Source: Micromonospora fulviviridis
GTDB lineage: Bacteria > Actinomycetota > Actinomycetes > Mycobacteriales > Micromonosporaceae
NCBI RefSeq assembly: GCF_014648395.1
Contig: NZ_BMRA01000001.1
Coordinates: 810,521-874,520 of the forward strand
Direction of reading: 5' to 3'
DNA length: 64,000 nt
The notes under the pieces are model-generated. The model was given only the letters and a program-made list of their open reading frames with translations. It was not told where the DNA came from and did no database searches. Both the position numbers and the translations under genes were made by a program. Positions 42,485-52,591 of the stretch are shown piece by piece. Within the stretch, counting starts at the first letter, position 1. Each line of letters starts with the position of its first letter.

Positions 42485-43639
42485 TCACCCGCGGGTGTGC
42501 TGACCGATCATCTGCACGTTGCCGGTGCCCTCGATGATCTCGCCGGCCTGCCAGGCGTCGACGCCGCGGCCGGTCAGGGTGGCCAGCGCGCGATCGGCGT
42601 CCTCGGCGGAGACGATGGCGAACATGCCGACGCCCATGTTGAACGTCGCCTCCATCTCCGGGTCCTCGATCCGGCCCTTGGACTGGATCAGGTCGAAGAT
42701 CGGCTGCGGCTTCCAGGTGGAGCGGTTGACCACCGCGTCGACGTGCTCGGGCAGGACCCGGACCAGGTTGCCGGGGATGCCTCCGCCGGTGACGTGGGCC
42801 AGCGCCCGCACCTCGGCCTCGGCGATCAGCTTGAGGCAGTCCTGCGCGTAGATCTTGGTGGGGGTCAGCAGCTCCTCGCCGAGGGTGCGCTGCCGGCCGA
42901 AGTCCTCGATCACCACGTCCAGCCGCATCCGGCCGGCGCCCAGCAGCACGTGGCGGACCAGCGAGTAGCCGTTGGAGTGCAGGCCGGAGGAGCGCATGGC
43001 GATCACCACGTCGCCCACCTCGACCCGCTCCGGGCTGAGGATGTCGCTCTCCTCCACCACGCCCACGCCGGTCGCGGAGATGTCGTACTCGTCGGGACGC
43101 AGCACGCCCGGGTGCTCGGCGGTCTCGCCGCCCAGCAGGGCGCAGCCCGCGTAGCGGCAGCCGTCGGCGATGCCCGCGCCGATCTCGGCGACCTTGTCCG
43201 GGACGACCTCGCCGGTGGCGATGTAGTCGAGCAGGAACAGCGGCTCGGCGCCGCAGGCCACCAGGTCGTCGACCACCATGGCGACCAGGTCGATGCCGAC
43301 CGTGTCGTGGATGTCGAGCTGCTGGGCGATCACCAGCTTGGTGCCCACGCCATCGGTGGAGGAGGCGAGGATCGGGTTCTTGTACTTCTTCGTGTCCAGC
43401 CGGAACAGGCCGGCGAAGCCGCCCAGGTCGCCCATGACCTCCGGGCGCCGGGTCTGCCGGACCTTGGACTTCAGCAGCTCGACCGCGCGGTCGCCCGCCT
43501 CGATCGACACCCCGGCGTCGGCGTACGAGACCGAGCGTTTGCGCTGCGTACGGCCGGACCCCGCCGACCAGGGCTGGCGGTCGCCGCCGGCGCCCGTCGG
43601 GCTGGATCCTGCGCCGCTGCGCTCGGACACGTGCGTCAC
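42485..43639 (-). CDS. purM: Phosphoribosylformylglycinamidine cyclo-ligase (AIR synthetase)
   Basis: 384 residues. PurM closes the imidazole ring of AIR in step five of purine synthesis. It has SYADAGVSIEAGDRAVELLK, the GGFAGLF and DGVGTKLVIAQ ATP-site segments, GGETAEHPGV and HVTGGGIPGNLVRVLP, all diagnostic. An extra ~38-residue Ser/Gly-rich N-terminal extension precedes the conserved start. GTG 43639 is preceded by AAAGGGGAGAACC. It follows purF on the same strand with a 60-bp gap. Confidence 0.96.
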   Translation of the reverse strand: MTHVSERSGAGSSPTGAGGDRQPWSAGSGRTQRKRSVSYADAGVSIEAGDRAVELLKSKVRQTRRPEVMGDLGGFAGLFRLDTKKYKNPILASSTDGVGTKLVIAQQLDIHDTVGIDLVAMVVDDLVACGAEPLFLLDYIATGEVVPDKVAEIGAGIADGCRYAGCALLGGETAEHPGVLRPDEYDISATGVGVVEESDILSPERVEVGDVVIAMRSSGLHSNGYSLVRHVLLGAGRMRLDVVIEDFGRQRTLGEELLTPTKIYAQDCLKLIAEAEVRALAHVTGGGIPGNLVRVLPEHVDAVVNRSTWKPQPIFDLIQSKGRIEDPEMEATFNMGVGMFAIVSAEDADRALATLTGRGVDAWQAGEIIEGTGNVQMIGQHTRG

Positions 43640-43699
43640 GGTTCTCCCCTTTGTGGTTCCCGCGGGCCGGTCGGTCCGGCCGGACCCGCGTCGGTGGTG

Positions 43700-45229
43700 C
43701 TACGGGCGGTTGCTCGGCGTGGCGACGAGCGCGGCGGTGGTTGCGGCGGTGGGCTCGGACGCCTCGGCGGCGACCCGGCGGCCCACTCCTTCGAGCACGT
43801 GCTTGCCGATCAGGTTCCCGGCCGGCAGCTCGATCGGGTATTCCCCGTCGAAGCACGCCCGGCAGAGCCGGGTCTTCGGCTGCTCCGTCGCGGCGATCAG
43901 GCCCGGGAGCGATACGTAGCCCAACGTGTCGGCCCCGATCGACCGGCGGATGCCCTCGTTGTCCAGCCCGTTGGCCAGCAGTTCGGCGCGGGTGGCGAAG
44001 TCGATCCCGTAGAAGCAGGGCCAGCGGACCGGCGGCGAGGAGATCCGGACGTGGACCTCCAGCGCCCCCGCCTCGCGCAGCATCCGCACGATGGCCCGCT
44101 GGGTGTTGCCGCGGACGATCGAGTCGTCCACCACCACGATCCGCTTGCCGCGGACGTTCTCCCGGAGCGGGTTGAGCTTGAGCCGGATGCCGAGCTGGCG
44201 CAGGGTCTGCGAGGGCTGGATGAAGGTGCGCCCGACGTACGGGTTCTTCATCAGGCCCTGGCCGTAGGTGATGCCGGACTCCTCGGCGTAGCCGATCGCG
44301 GCCGGCGTGCCGGACTCCGGCACCGGGATGACCAGGTCGGCCGCGACCGGGTGCTCCTTGGCGAGCTGGCGGCCGATCTGCACCCGGGCGGAGTGCACGT
44401 TCCGCCCGGCGATGGTGGCGTCCGGGCGGGCGATGTACACGTACTCGAAGAGGCAGCCCTTGGGCTCCGGGGCGGCGAACCGGCTGGACCGCAGCCCGTC
44501 CTCGTCGATGGCGATCAGCTCGCCCGGTTCCACCTCGCGGACCACGCTCGCGCCGACGATGTCCAGCGCGGCGGTCTCGCTCGCCACCACCCAGCCGCGC
44601 TCCAGCCGGCCGAGCACCAGCGGGCGGACGCCGTGCGGGTCGCGGGCCGCGTAGAGGGTCGACTCGTCCATGAAGACGAAGCTGAACGCGCCGCGCAGCT
44701 GGGGCAGCACCTCCAGGGCGGCCGCCTCGACGGAGAGGTCGGGTCGGCTGGCCAGCAGCATGGTGACCAGCGAGGTGTCGTTGGTCGAGCCGTCGGAGTC
44801 CAGGCCCCGCTCGGCCACCTCGCGCTGCAGATCGGCCGTGTTGACCAGGTTGCCGTTGTGGGCCAGCGCGATCGTGGTGCCGGCGCTGGTCGCCCGGATG
44901 GTCGGCTGGGCGTTCTCCCAGGTCGAACCGCCCGTGGTCGAGTAGCGCGCGTGCCCGATCGCGACGTGCCCGCGCAGGCTGGCCAGGGTCGGCTCGTCGA
45001 AGACCTGGGCGACCAGGCCGAGGTCCTTGTAGACCACCACGCCCGAACCGTCGCTCACCGCGATGCCCGCGGCCTCCTGGCCGCGGTGCTGGAGGGCGTA
45101 GAGCCCGAAGTAGGTCAGGTTGGCGACCTCTTCCCCGGGCGCCCAGACGCCGAAGACGCCACACGCGTCCTGGGGGCCGGGTCGCTGGGGGTCAAGGTCG
45201 TGGCTCAGCCGGCCATCGCCTCGGGGCAC
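43700..45229 (-). CDS. purF: Amidophosphoribosyltransferase (glutamine PRPP amidotransferase)
   Basis: 509 residues. It catalyses the committed step of purine synthesis. The N-terminal nucleophile Cys is in DACGVFGVW (residue 23 with this start), implying removal of a 22-residue propeptide. The Ntn glutaminase domain has LYALQHRGQEAAGI and IGHARYSTTGGS; the phosphoribosyl domain has VVVDDSIVRGNT, the PRPP loop. Cys of CRACFDGEYP near the end fits the Fe-S-type enzyme. GTG 45229 with AGAGGGAG upstream is preferred to a GTG at 45292; TACACT at 45321-45326 on the minus strand is a plausible -10 giving an ~85-nt leader. Confidence 0.95.
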   Translation of the reverse strand: MPRGDGRLSHDLDPQRPGPQDACGVFGVWAPGEEVANLTYFGLYALQHRGQEAAGIAVSDGSGVVVYKDLGLVAQVFDEPTLASLRGHVAIGHARYSTTGGSTWENAQPTIRATSAGTTIALAHNGNLVNTADLQREVAERGLDSDGSTNDTSLVTMLLASRPDLSVEAAALEVLPQLRGAFSFVFMDESTLYAARDPHGVRPLVLGRLERGWVVASETAALDIVGASVVREVEPGELIAIDEDGLRSSRFAAPEPKGCLFEYVYIARPDATIAGRNVHSARVQIGRQLAKEHPVAADLVIPVPESGTPAAIGYAEESGITYGQGLMKNPYVGRTFIQPSQTLRQLGIRLKLNPLRENVRGKRIVVVDDSIVRGNTQRAIVRMLREAGALEVHVRISSPPVRWPCFYGIDFATRAELLANGLDNEGIRRSIGADTLGYVSLPGLIAATEQPKTRLCRACFDGEYPIELPAGNLIGKHVLEGVGRRVAAEASEPTAATTAALVATPSNRP

Positions 45230-45398
45230 CTGCCGCTCCCTCTTGCTGGGGTCTGGACTGGCCTGGCGGAGGTCGGGGGGCAAGCTCCGCACGGTGGGCC
45301 GGGGACCGTCGTCGCCTCACAGTGTACGCGAACAGCAGACGGCACCGACAGTCACGATTTGCCCGCTCAGCGTGACCGCCGGGGACGCATCGCCGCAG

Positions 45399-45752
45399 CT
45401 AGAGCGGGAGGTGCTCGGAGAGATCCGCCCGGATGCCGGACACGCGTACGCGACCCTCGGTGACGGCCTCCGCCCAGCCGAGGCGGCCGGTGGCGAGCGC
45501 CAGCCAGGTCGCCGGGTCCATTTCCACCACGTTCGGGGGCGTTCCACGGGTGTGTCGCGGTCCCGCCACGCACTGCACGGCACCGTAGGGTGGAACCCGC
45601 ACCTCCACCGATCGGCCGGGGGCGCGCTCCGCGAGGACGGCCAAGAGGGTACGGACCGCCTCCCGGAACACCGGCCGTTCGGGCGTACGCCCCTCATCCA
45701 GCGCCGTCAACGTTGCCGCGACCGCGGCCGAATAAGTGTGCGGAGAGGACAC
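45399..45752 (-). CDS. Bacterial sterol-carrier-family (SCP-like) protein
   Basis: 117 residues: [21 protein letters not shown] at the start, then [69 protein letters not shown], matching the actinobacterial SCP-like domain that is typically found beside purF. The role is unknown, possibly lipid binding. The GTG at 45752 is six bases after TATCGT on the minus strand, indicating a leaderless transcript. The frame extension to 45863 is rejected. Confidence 0.82.
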   Translation of the reverse strand: MSSPHTYSAAVAATLTALDEGRTPERPVFREAVRTLLAVLAERAPGRSVEVRVPPYGAVQCVAGPRHTRGTPPNVVEMDPATWLALATGRLGWAEAVTEGRVRVSGIRADLSEHLPL

Positions 45753-45758
45753 GACGGG

Positions 45759-45764
45759 ACGATA
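45759..45764 (-). promoter_or_regulatory. -10 hexamer for a leaderless transcript (TATCGT)
   Basis: TATCGT on the minus strand followed by six bases and the GTG at 45752. Confidence 0.55.
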
Positions 45765-45912
45765 CGACCCCGCGGCATCCCGGTCGACGCTGGCCCTGGG
45801 TAGAGATGATCCGGTCAGACAAGGCATAGTTGCCGACGGCGTATTCGTACCGTGAGTGATCACCCCGGCCGGACCGGCCGGCGGGGAGGGTCAGACCCGG
45901 AAGGCGGTGGAC

Positions 45913-47988
45913 GTGTCAACACACCGACGTGCCTGGAAGCAGCGGGCCGGTGTGGTCGTAGCGCTGGTCTTCGGCGCGCTGCTCGCCGTCCCCGCCACAC
46001 CCGCCTCGGCTGCCAACCCGGACGTGCAGATCACCAACCTGCCGACCGGCACGTTGCAGAGCGGCCAGCAGACCAGGATGACCTTCAGCGTCAAGAACAA
46101 CAACGACGTTCCGACGGTCTTCAGCATCAACGTCGGCACCTTCAACGGCCTGAACTGCCAGGGCGAATGCAGCGTGCCCGCTCGACCGATCCAGCCCGGC
46201 CAGACAGAGTCGATCACCGTCACACTCGTGGCGGACAACATCGCCCAGGGCACGACCAAGTCCGGGCAGGTTCGGGTCAGCGCCAAGGCTGGCGGTGACC
46301 AGGCCAGCGACGCTCGCGACATGACGGTTCAAGGTCAGGCCGCGCCACCGACTCAGCAGCAGACGCAGACCGTGAAGTCGATCTCCGGCAAGGTGGTCGT
46401 CGCGGCGAACAGCGAGCCGATCGCGGGCGCCGTGGTCATGCTCCGGGACAGCCAGGGCAAGCAGCGCCAGGCCAGCACGGACGGTAGCGGCAACTTCCGG
46501 TTCACCGGCTCGACCTCGGACCCGATCGCCCCCGGCCGGATCGACCTGGGCGCGAACAAGGACGGCAAGATCGGCACCAAGTCGTTCGACGCCGCGGCCG
46601 GCCAGTCGGTGACCGGCCTGCGGGTCAGCGTGCCGATCCAGGTCGAGGCCAGCCCGAGCCCCACCCCGTCCGCCAGCGACGAGGCCCTGCCGAGCGACGA
46701 GGCGACCGACGAGGCGACCGACGAGCCGGCCAGTCAGGCGCCGGCCGCCCAGCAGCCGGCCGCCAACGAGGACTCCGGCGGCTTCGGCTCCTGGCTGCTG
46801 ATCCTGCTCGGCGGCCTCTTCGTTGCCGTCGGTGTGGGCACCATCGTGCTGCTCTACATGCGGCGCAAGAACGAGGACGGCGACGGCGACGGGGACGGCC
46901 CGCACGGGCCGACCGGACCCGGTGGCCCGGCCGGAGCGGCCGGCGCGGTGCCGGGTGCCCGGGGCGCCTACCGGGGCGCGGACGACCAGACCCGCGTGGT
47001 CAACGGCATGGGCGCCGGACCGGCGCCGACCATGGTCGGTGGCACCTCGCTGAGCGACGCGCCGACCATGATGCACCGCCCGGTCGTCGACGACGTGCCG
47101 CCGGACCCGTACGGCGCGCCGCCCGGCCCCGCCTACGGCGCCGGTGCCGGTGCCGGTGCCGGTGCGGCCGGCTGGGCCGGCAACGGCTACGGCGACGAGG
47201 CTCACGGCCAGGGCGGCTACGGCGGCGGCGACAACGGCTACGGCGCCGCCCCGGCCTCGGGCGGCGGCTACGGCGCCGCCCCGGCCTCGGGCGGCGGCTA
47301 CGGCACCGCCCCGTCCTCCGGTGGCGGCTACGGCAGCCGGGACTACGGCGCCGGCGCCGCCGGTTACCCGCCGGCCCAGGGCGGCGGCTACGGCAACGAG
47401 CGCTACGACGAGCCCACCGGCCGCTACACCGGCGACAGCACCCAGTACGCGCCGCCGGCCGACCCGTACCCGACCAGCACCTACCAGCCGGACCAGGCCC
47501 GGGGCTACGACCAGCCCGGCCAGGGCCAGTACGGCCGCGGCCCCGAGCAGGGCGGCAACGGCTACGGCTCCGGGGGCGGCTACGGCGCACCGGCGGGTGG
47601 CTACGACAACGCTCCCGCGGGCGGCTACGGAAACGCCCCGGGCGGTGGCTTCGACGGCGCACCGGCCGGTGGCTACGACAGCGGCCAGACCGGTGGCTAC
47701 GACAGCCGCCAGGCCGGCTACGACGGCGGCCAGCAGGGCGGCTACGACGGGTACGACCAGCGCGGCGGCTACGGCGGCGGCAACGGTTACGGCCAGCCGC
47801 AGCAGGGTGGCTACGGCCAGCCGGGCGGCTACGGCCAGGAGCAGCCGCCGCAGCAGCGCGGCGGTGGCTACGACAACCAGGGTTACGACCAGGGTGGCTA
47901 CTACGCCGACCCGGCCGAGGCGGGCCGGGGCCGACCGGACGCCCCGCAGGACCGCGGCGGCCGCCGCCTGGACTGGCTGGACGACTGA
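45913..47988 (+). CDS. Single-pass membrane protein with Gly/Tyr-rich cytoplasmic tail
   Basis: About 691 residues. Signal peptide (about 12-35), two extracellular beta-type domains (NPDVQITNLPTGTL.. and a carboxypeptidase-regulatory-like KSISGKVVVAANSEPIAGAVVML), a Pro/Asp/Glu linker, a transmembrane helix near residues 290-312, then a cytoplasmic tail of about 370 residues built of GGYG, GYD and GQ-type repeats with many Tyr, Gly and Gln. A TRVV and two APTM motifs lie just after the membrane. Low complexity of this kind suggests an intrinsically disordered domain. GGAAGG precedes GTG 45913. No homologous function recognised. Confidence 0.75.
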   Translation: MSTHRRAWKQRAGVVVALVFGALLAVPATPASAANPDVQITNLPTGTLQSGQQTRMTFSVKNNNDVPTVFSINVGTFNGLNCQGECSVPARPIQPGQTESITVTLVADNIAQGTTKSGQVRVSAKAGGDQASDARDMTVQGQAAPPTQQQTQTVKSISGKVVVAANSEPIAGAVVMLRDSQGKQRQASTDGSGNFRFTGSTSDPIAPGRIDLGANKDGKIGTKSFDAAAGQSVTGLRVSVPIQVEASPSPTPSASDEALPSDEATDEATDEPASQAPAAQQPAANEDSGGFGSWLLILLGGLFVAVGVGTIVLLYMRRKNEDGDGDGDGPHGPTGPGGPAGAAGAVPGARGAYRGADDQTRVVNGMGAGPAPTMVGGTSLSDAPTMMHRPVVDDVPPDPYGAPPGPAYGAGAGAGAGAAGWAGNGYGDEAHGQGGYGGGDNGYGAAPASGGGYGAAPASGGGYGTAPSSGGGYGSRDYGAGAAGYPPAQGGGYGNERYDEPTGRYTGDSTQYAPPADPYPTSTYQPDQARGYDQPGQGQYGRGPEQGGNGYGSGGGYGAPAGGYDNAPAGGYGNAPGGGFDGAPAGGYDSGQTGGYDSRQAGYDGGQQGGYDGYDQRGGYGGGNGYGQPQQGGYGQPGGYGQEQPPQQRGGGYDNQGYDQGGYYADPAEAGRGRPDAPQDRGGRRLDWLDD
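47242..47331 (+). repeat. Three tandem 30-bp coding repeats
   Basis: Three 30-bp units encode GAAPASGGGY, GAAPASGGGY and GTAPSSGGGY inside the disordered tail. Units one and two are nearly identical, so copy number is likely to vary between strains. Confidence 0.85.
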
Positions 47989-48022
47989 CCGGCCAGCGCG
48001 CGAGCGCCCTGATCGAGCACGA

Positions 48023-48061
48023 CGAAAGTGGCCGCCCGGCTGAGCCGGGCGGCCACTTTCG
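48023..48061. terminator. 18-bp perfect bidirectional terminator hairpin
   Basis: The arms 48023-48040 and 48044-48061 are perfectly complementary with a 3-nt loop TGA. CGAAAG at the 5' end pairs with CTTTCG at the 3' end. It lies between the Gly/Tyr-rich protein and the convergent comB. Confidence 0.9.
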
Positions 48062-48099
48062 CGTAGCGGTTGGTTGAGGAGTGCGAGGGGGGGCCGGCC

Positions 48100-48897
48100 T
48101 CAGGCGGCGGCGAAGTAGCCCTGGCGCAGCACCGGCACCACGTCGGAGACGCCGACCTCGACGGCGACGGCCACGTCCTGGGCGAAGCCACCCTCAATGA
48201 GTTCCCGGCCGGAGACGCAGCCCCGGACCGCCGCCGGCACGTCGGGCGTGCTGGCCAGGGCGGCCAGGGCCATGGCCGCCTCCACCGAGAGCCCGCCGGG
48301 CACCCCGGACAGGGCGTCGAGCACGCTGGCCGCGCCGAGCTGGTCCTCCACGCCGGGGCGCAGCGACCCGTCGGGCCAGCGTTCACCGGCGGCCACCACA
48401 CCGACCGGGGCGTCGGTCGAGCCGTACCCCTGGGCGCGGAGCCAGCGCCCGACGGCGCGCGCGTTGCGCAGGCACGCCGCGACCACCGGCACGCCGGTGG
48501 CACTCGCGGCGGCGCTGATCGCCGAGCCGTTCGGCGACGGCAGCACCAGGTCGGCGACGACCGGCGCGGTCCGCAGCGCCGCCGGGGAGAGCGACCACGG
48601 GTGCTCCGGGGTCGTCTTCCGGCGGCCGACCGCGGCGACGGCACCGACGCGGCGGGCGTAGTCGGCGGCCTGCTCGCCCCACGGGAACGGGTGCACCCGC
48701 ATGCCGCGGCTGACCGCCACCTCCACGGCGGTGGTGAACGAGAGCACGTCCACCACCACCAGGGCGGCGCAGACCCGGCCGAGCTCCGCGGCCCCGCTCA
48801 GCCCCCAGTCGAACCGGGCGCCCGCGCCGGGTTGGGCGAAGACAGCCAAGGCCAGGGCCTCAGCGCTGATCCGGCGCGGGGCGCTGGTCGGTGTCAC
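48100..48897 (-). CDS. comB: 2-phosphosulfolactate phosphatase family protein
   Basis: 265 residues of the ComB family, which in methanogens dephosphorylates 2-phosphosulfolactate on the way to coenzyme [34 protein letters not shown] and [23 protein letters not shown] are the family landmarks. The start is taken as GTG 48897, just before the conserved part; the purL 3' end overlaps it by 38 nt, so the two are co-transcribed. No other CoM genes are visible. The substrate in actinomycetes is uncertain. Confidence 0.85.
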   Translation of the reverse strand: MTPTSAPRRISAEALALAVFAQPGAGARFDWGLSGAAELGRVCAALVVVDVLSFTTAVEVAVSRGMRVHPFPWGEQAADYARRVGAVAAVGRRKTTPEHPWSLSPAALRTAPVVADLVLPSPNGSAISAAASATGVPVVAACLRNARAVGRWLRAQGYGSTDAPVGVVAAGERWPDGSLRPGVEDQLGAASVLDALSGVPGGLSVEAAMALAALASTPDVPAAVRGCVSGRELIEGGFAQDVAVAVEVGVSDVVPVLRQGYFAAA

Positions 48898-51580
48898 CGG
48901 TAGCCGTCGCGGAGCCGTCCGGGCCGGGCGCCGCCTCGGGGGCGTCGCCGGCAGCGTCGGTCGTGACGTCGGCGACCTCCGCCGGAGCCTCGTCCGTCGC
49001 GGTGTCGTCGGCCGCCGGAGCGTCCGCGACCTCGCCGGGAACGGCCGCCTCGACCTCGGTCTCCGCCGGAGCGGAGCCGGCCCGCGCGATCGGCTCGGCG
49101 TCGACCTCGGCCGGGTCGACACCGACCGGCTGCTCGGCGGTGGCCGGCAGGACGGTGGTGGTCCCGGTGCGGGTGGCCTCCACCTCGACCCGGGCCGCCT
49201 CCGCGCCGCCGAAGAGGCGCGGCAGGGTGGCGGTGTGCGCCTCGCGCAGCTCGTCGAGGCCGATCCGGAACTGGCCGTGCACCTCCAGGGCGCCGCCGGC
49301 CGGGTCGGTGACCCCGATGAACTCCCACGGCACCCCGCGCTCGGCGCAGAGGGCGGTGAACGCCTTCTCGTGCCCGCGCGGCACCGACACCAGCACGCGG
49401 CCGGCGGACTCGCTGAACAGGAAGACGAACGGCATCGATCCGCCGGCGAAGTGCTCCGGCAGCACCACCCGGGCGCCGACCCCGCGCCGCAGGCTGGACT
49501 CGACCAGGCTCTGGGCGAGACCGCCGTCGGAGAGGTCGTGCGCGGAGCTGAGGTGCCCGACCCGGGCCGCGTCGGCGAGCAGCTCGGCGAGCTGCCGCTC
49601 GCGGGCCAGGTCGACCTGCGGCGGGATGCCGCCCAGGTGCTCGTGGGTCACCCAGGCCCACTCCGAGCCGGAGAGCTCGACGTGCGTCTCGCCCAGCAGG
49701 AAGAGCTGGTCGTGGTCGCCGGCCGGCCGCGGCACGAAGCCCATCGGCACCCGGTCCGCCACGTTGTCCAGCACGCCCAGCACGCCGACCACGGGGGTCG
49801 GGTGGATGGCCGCCGCGCCCGTCTGGTTGTAGAAGCTGACGTTGCCGCCGGTCACCGGGATGCCCAGCTCCAGGCAGCCGTCCGCCAGGCCGCGCACGGC
49901 CTCGGCGAACTGCCACATGACGCCCGGGTCCTCCGGCGAGCCGAAGTTGAGGCAGTTGGTGACGGCGATCGGCTTCGCGCCGGTCACCGCCACGTTCCGG
50001 TACGCCTCGGCCAGCGCGAGCTTCGTCCCGTGGTACGGGTCGAGGCGCGCGTACCGGCCGTTGCCGTCGACGGAGAGGGCCACGCCGAGGCCGGTCCGCT
50101 CGTCGATCCGGATCACGCCGGAGTCCTCCGGCTGGGCGAGCACGGTGTTGCCCAGCACGTACCGGTCGTACTGCTCGGTGACCCAGGTCTTGTCGGCCAG
50201 GTTCGGCGACGCGATCATGCGGAGCAGGGTCTCCCGGAGCGCCTCCGGGTTGCTCGGCCGGGGCAGCGTCTCGGCCCGGTCGGCCTGGAGCAGGATCAGG
50301 TCGGCCGGCTCGCGCATCGGGCGGGCGTAGACCGGCCCGTCGTCGACCAGCGACCCCGGCGGCACGTCCACGACCATCTGGTCGCGCCAGGTGATCAGCA
50401 GCCGGCCCGGCTGGCCGTCCGGCGACGGCGGGGTGACCTCGCCGATCGCGGTGGCGAGCACGCCCCACTTCTCGGCGGTCTTGAGCACCGCCTCCAGCTT
50501 GTCCGGCGCGACCACCAGCAGCATCCGCTCCTGGGACTCGCTGGCCAGGATCTCGTGCGGCTCCATCGAGGGCTCGCGCAGCGGCACCCGCTCCAGCCAG
50601 ACGCGCATGCCGGTGCCGGCCGCGGCGGCCGTCTCGGTGAGCGCGCAGGTCAGGCCGGCGCCGCCGAGGTCCTGGATGCCGACGACCAGCTCGGCGTCGT
50701 ACAGCTCGAGGCACGCCTCGATGAGCAGCTTCTCGGTGAACGGGTCACCCACCTGCACGGACGGGCGGCGCTGCTCGCTGCCCTCGTCGAAGGTGGCGCT
50801 GGCCAGCACCGACACGCCGCCGATGCCGTCCCGGCCGGTCTTGGCGCCCATCAGCACCACGACGTTGCCGGGGCCGGCGGCCTCCTTCTTCTGCAGCCGG
50901 TCGACCGGCAGCACGCCGAGGCAGAGCGCGTTGACCAGCGGGTTGCCCTGGTAGCAGGGGTCGAAGACCACCTCGCCGCCGATGTTGGGCAGGCCGAGGC
51001 AGTTGCCGTAGCCGCCGACGCCGGCCACCACGCCGGGCAGCACGCGGGCGGTGTCCGGGTGGTCGGCCGCGCCGAAGCGCAGCGGGTCCATCACGGCGAC
51101 CGGGCGGGCGCCCATGGCGAGGATGTCGCGGACGATGCCGCCGACGCCGGTCGCCGCGCCCTGGTACGGCTCGACGAAGCTCGGGTGGTTGTGCGACTCG
51201 ACCTTGAAGGTCACCGCCAGCTCGTCGGAGACCTGGACCACGCCGGCGTTCTCGCCGATGCCGGCCAGCAGCCGGTCGCTCGGCGGCGCCTTCTCACCGA
51301 ACTGGCGCAGGTGCACCTTGCTCGACTTGTAGGAGCAGTGCTCGCTCCACATGATCGAGTACATGGCCAGCTCGGCCTGCGTGGGTCGGCGGCCGAGGAT
51401 GTGCCGGATCCGGTCGTACTCGTCGTCGCGAAGGCCCAGCTCGGCGTACGGCTGGAGCTCTTCGGGGGTGCCGGCGGCCCGGGGCACGGTGTCCACGCCG
51501 AGGGCCCAGTCCTCGGCCGGGCCGGCCTGCGGCACCACGCCCGGCGTCTCCCGCAGGGCCGGGTCCGGATGGGTGGTCAT
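48860..51580 (-). CDS. purL: Phosphoribosylformylglycinamidine synthase subunit PurL, acidic C-terminal tail
   Basis: 906 residues of the small PurL type that works with PurS and PurQ to make FGAM. It has [39 protein letters not shown] and [17 protein letters not shown]. The conserved enzyme ends near [11 protein letters not shown] (about residue 800); it is followed by about 100 extra residues rich in Ala, Asp, Glu and Thr, which PurL of this class normally lacks. ATG 51580 is preceded by GAGGAGAGGTC within a GCGAGCGCAGCGAGGAG-type repeat. The long reading frame to 52096 is rejected as a read-through in another gene. Confidence 0.95.
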   Translation of the reverse strand: MTTHPDPALRETPGVVPQAGPAEDWALGVDTVPRAAGTPEELQPYAELGLRDDEYDRIRHILGRRPTQAELAMYSIMWSEHCSYKSSKVHLRQFGEKAPPSDRLLAGIGENAGVVQVSDELAVTFKVESHNHPSFVEPYQGAATGVGGIVRDILAMGARPVAVMDPLRFGAADHPDTARVLPGVVAGVGGYGNCLGLPNIGGEVVFDPCYQGNPLVNALCLGVLPVDRLQKKEAAGPGNVVVLMGAKTGRDGIGGVSVLASATFDEGSEQRRPSVQVGDPFTEKLLIEACLELYDAELVVGIQDLGGAGLTCALTETAAAAGTGMRVWLERVPLREPSMEPHEILASESQERMLLVVAPDKLEAVLKTAEKWGVLATAIGEVTPPSPDGQPGRLLITWRDQMVVDVPPGSLVDDGPVYARPMREPADLILLQADRAETLPRPSNPEALRETLLRMIASPNLADKTWVTEQYDRYVLGNTVLAQPEDSGVIRIDERTGLGVALSVDGNGRYARLDPYHGTKLALAEAYRNVAVTGAKPIAVTNCLNFGSPEDPGVMWQFAEAVRGLADGCLELGIPVTGGNVSFYNQTGAAAIHPTPVVGVLGVLDNVADRVPMGFVPRPAGDHDQLFLLGETHVELSGSEWAWVTHEHLGGIPPQVDLARERQLAELLADAARVGHLSSAHDLSDGGLAQSLVESSLRRGVGARVVLPEHFAGGSMPFVFLFSESAGRVLVSVPRGHEKAFTALCAERGVPWEFIGVTDPAGGALEVHGQFRIGLDELREAHTATLPRLFGGAEAARVEVEATRTGTTTVLPATAEQPVGVDPAEVDAEPIARAGSAPAETEVEAAVPGEVADAPAADDTATDEAPAEVADVTTDAAGDAPEAAPGPDGSATATGDTDQRPAPDQR

Positions 51581-51582
51581 GA

Positions 51583-51602
51583 CCTCTCCTCGCTGCGCTC
51601 GC
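51583..51602 (-). repeat. Repeat-like element at the purL start
   Basis: On the minus strand GCGAGCGCAGCGAGGAGAGG immediately precedes the ATG of purL. It resembles the first half of the dispersed repeat (GTGAGCGCGAGGAG) and also doubles as the ribosome-binding site. Confidence 0.55.
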
Positions 51603-51647
51603 CGCCGTGGCGGCGGGTGAGCCGACCGATGATCCCGCCGCGCACGG

Positions 51648-52331
51648 TCACGCCGGGGCCCCCACCAGGTGCTTGAGCACCGAGGTGAAGAAGCCGAGGC
51701 CGTCCAGGGAGGGGCCGGTGAGGGCCTCCACCGCGTGCTCGGGGTGCGGCATGATGCCGACCACGTTGCCGGCCTCGTTGGTGATCGCGGCGATGTCGCG
51801 CTGCGATCCGTTGGGGTTGCCGCCGACGTAGCGGGCGACGACGCGGCCCTCGGCCTCCAGCCGGTCCAGCGTGGCCGGGTCGGCGACGTAGCAGCCCTCG
51901 CCGTTCTTGACCGGGATGAGCACCTCCTGGCCGGGCTGGAACGCGTTGGTCCAGGCGGTGCCGACGGCCTCGATCCGGAGGACCTGGTCGCGGTTGCGGA
52001 AGTGGAGGTGCTGGTTGCGGGTGAGCGCGCCGGGCAGCAGGTGGGCCTCGCAGAGGATCTGGAAGCCGTTGCAGATGCCGAGCACCGGCAGGCCACCGCG
52101 GGCGGCGTCGACGATCGAGCCCATCACCGGGGCGAACCGGGCGATCGCGCCGCAGCGCAGGTAGTCGCCGTAGGAGAAGCCACCGGGCAGGACGACGGCG
52201 TCGACGCCGTGCAGGTCCGGGTCGCCGTGCCAGAGCCGGACCGGTTCGGCGCCGGCGATCCGGACGGCCCGGGCCGCGTCCCCGTCGTCGAGCGAGCCGG
52301 GGAAGGTCACCACACCGACCCGCGCGGTCAC
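51648..52331 (-). CDS. purQ: Phosphoribosylformylglycinamidine synthase subunit PurQ (glutaminase)
   Basis: 227 residues of the class I glutamine amidotransferase fold. Nucleophile Cys in [11 protein letters not shown] (about residue 88), His and Glu in MPHPEHAVE (about residue 200). PurQ supplies ammonia to PurL. It overlaps the purS stop by 4 nt and is followed by purL 67 bp downstream. Confidence 0.97.
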   Translation of the reverse strand: MTARVGVVTFPGSLDDGDAARAVRIAGAEPVRLWHGDPDLHGVDAVVLPGGFSYGDYLRCGAIARFAPVMGSIVDAARGGLPVLGICNGFQILCEAHLLPGALTRNQHLHFRNRDQVLRIEAVGTAWTNAFQPGQEVLIPVKNGEGCYVADPATLDRLEAEGRVVARYVGGNPNGSQRDIAAITNEAGNVVGIMPHPEHAVEALTGPSLDGLGFFTSVLKHLVGAPA

Positions 52332-52591
52332 GAGCGCGCGTCCGCGGTCTCGTCGGCCTCGACCAGGTGGACGGTGAAGTCCTCGATGACCGGGTTGGCG
52401 AGCAGCTTGTCGGCGATCTCCCGGGCCCGGTCCAGGTCCGGTTCACCGGTGAACTCGATCTCGATCCGCCTGCCGATCCGGACCGAGGCGACGTCGCTGA
52501 CGCCGAGCCGGGGCAGCGCGTTTGCGACGGCCTGGCCCTGAGGATCGAGGATCTCGGGCTTGAGCATGACGTCGACGACGACGCGAGGCAC
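52328..52591 (-). CDS. purS: Phosphoribosylformylglycinamidine synthase subunit PurS
   Basis: 87 residues, the usual size. [29 protein letters not shown] is the PurS signature; it acts as the structural adaptor of the PurLQS complex. GTG 52591 is preceded by CAGGAGTGCCCC, and the next gene starts inside its stop. First gene of the purSQL-comB operon. Confidence 0.95.
   Translation of the reverse strand: MPRVVVDVMLKPEILDPQGQAVANALPRLGVSDVASVRIGRRIEIEFTGEPDLDRAREIADKLLANPVIEDFTVHLVEADETADARS

Noticed and set aside
42471..45164. 897- and 988-codon frames antisense or out of frame across purM and purF
   Set aside because: Arg/Gly/Pro-rich translations without domain patterns, overlapping two certain purine genes.
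48701..51676. 991-codon plus-strand frame opposite purL
   Set aside because: His/Gln/Arg/Gly-rich shadow of the purL coding strand; no start signal or domain.
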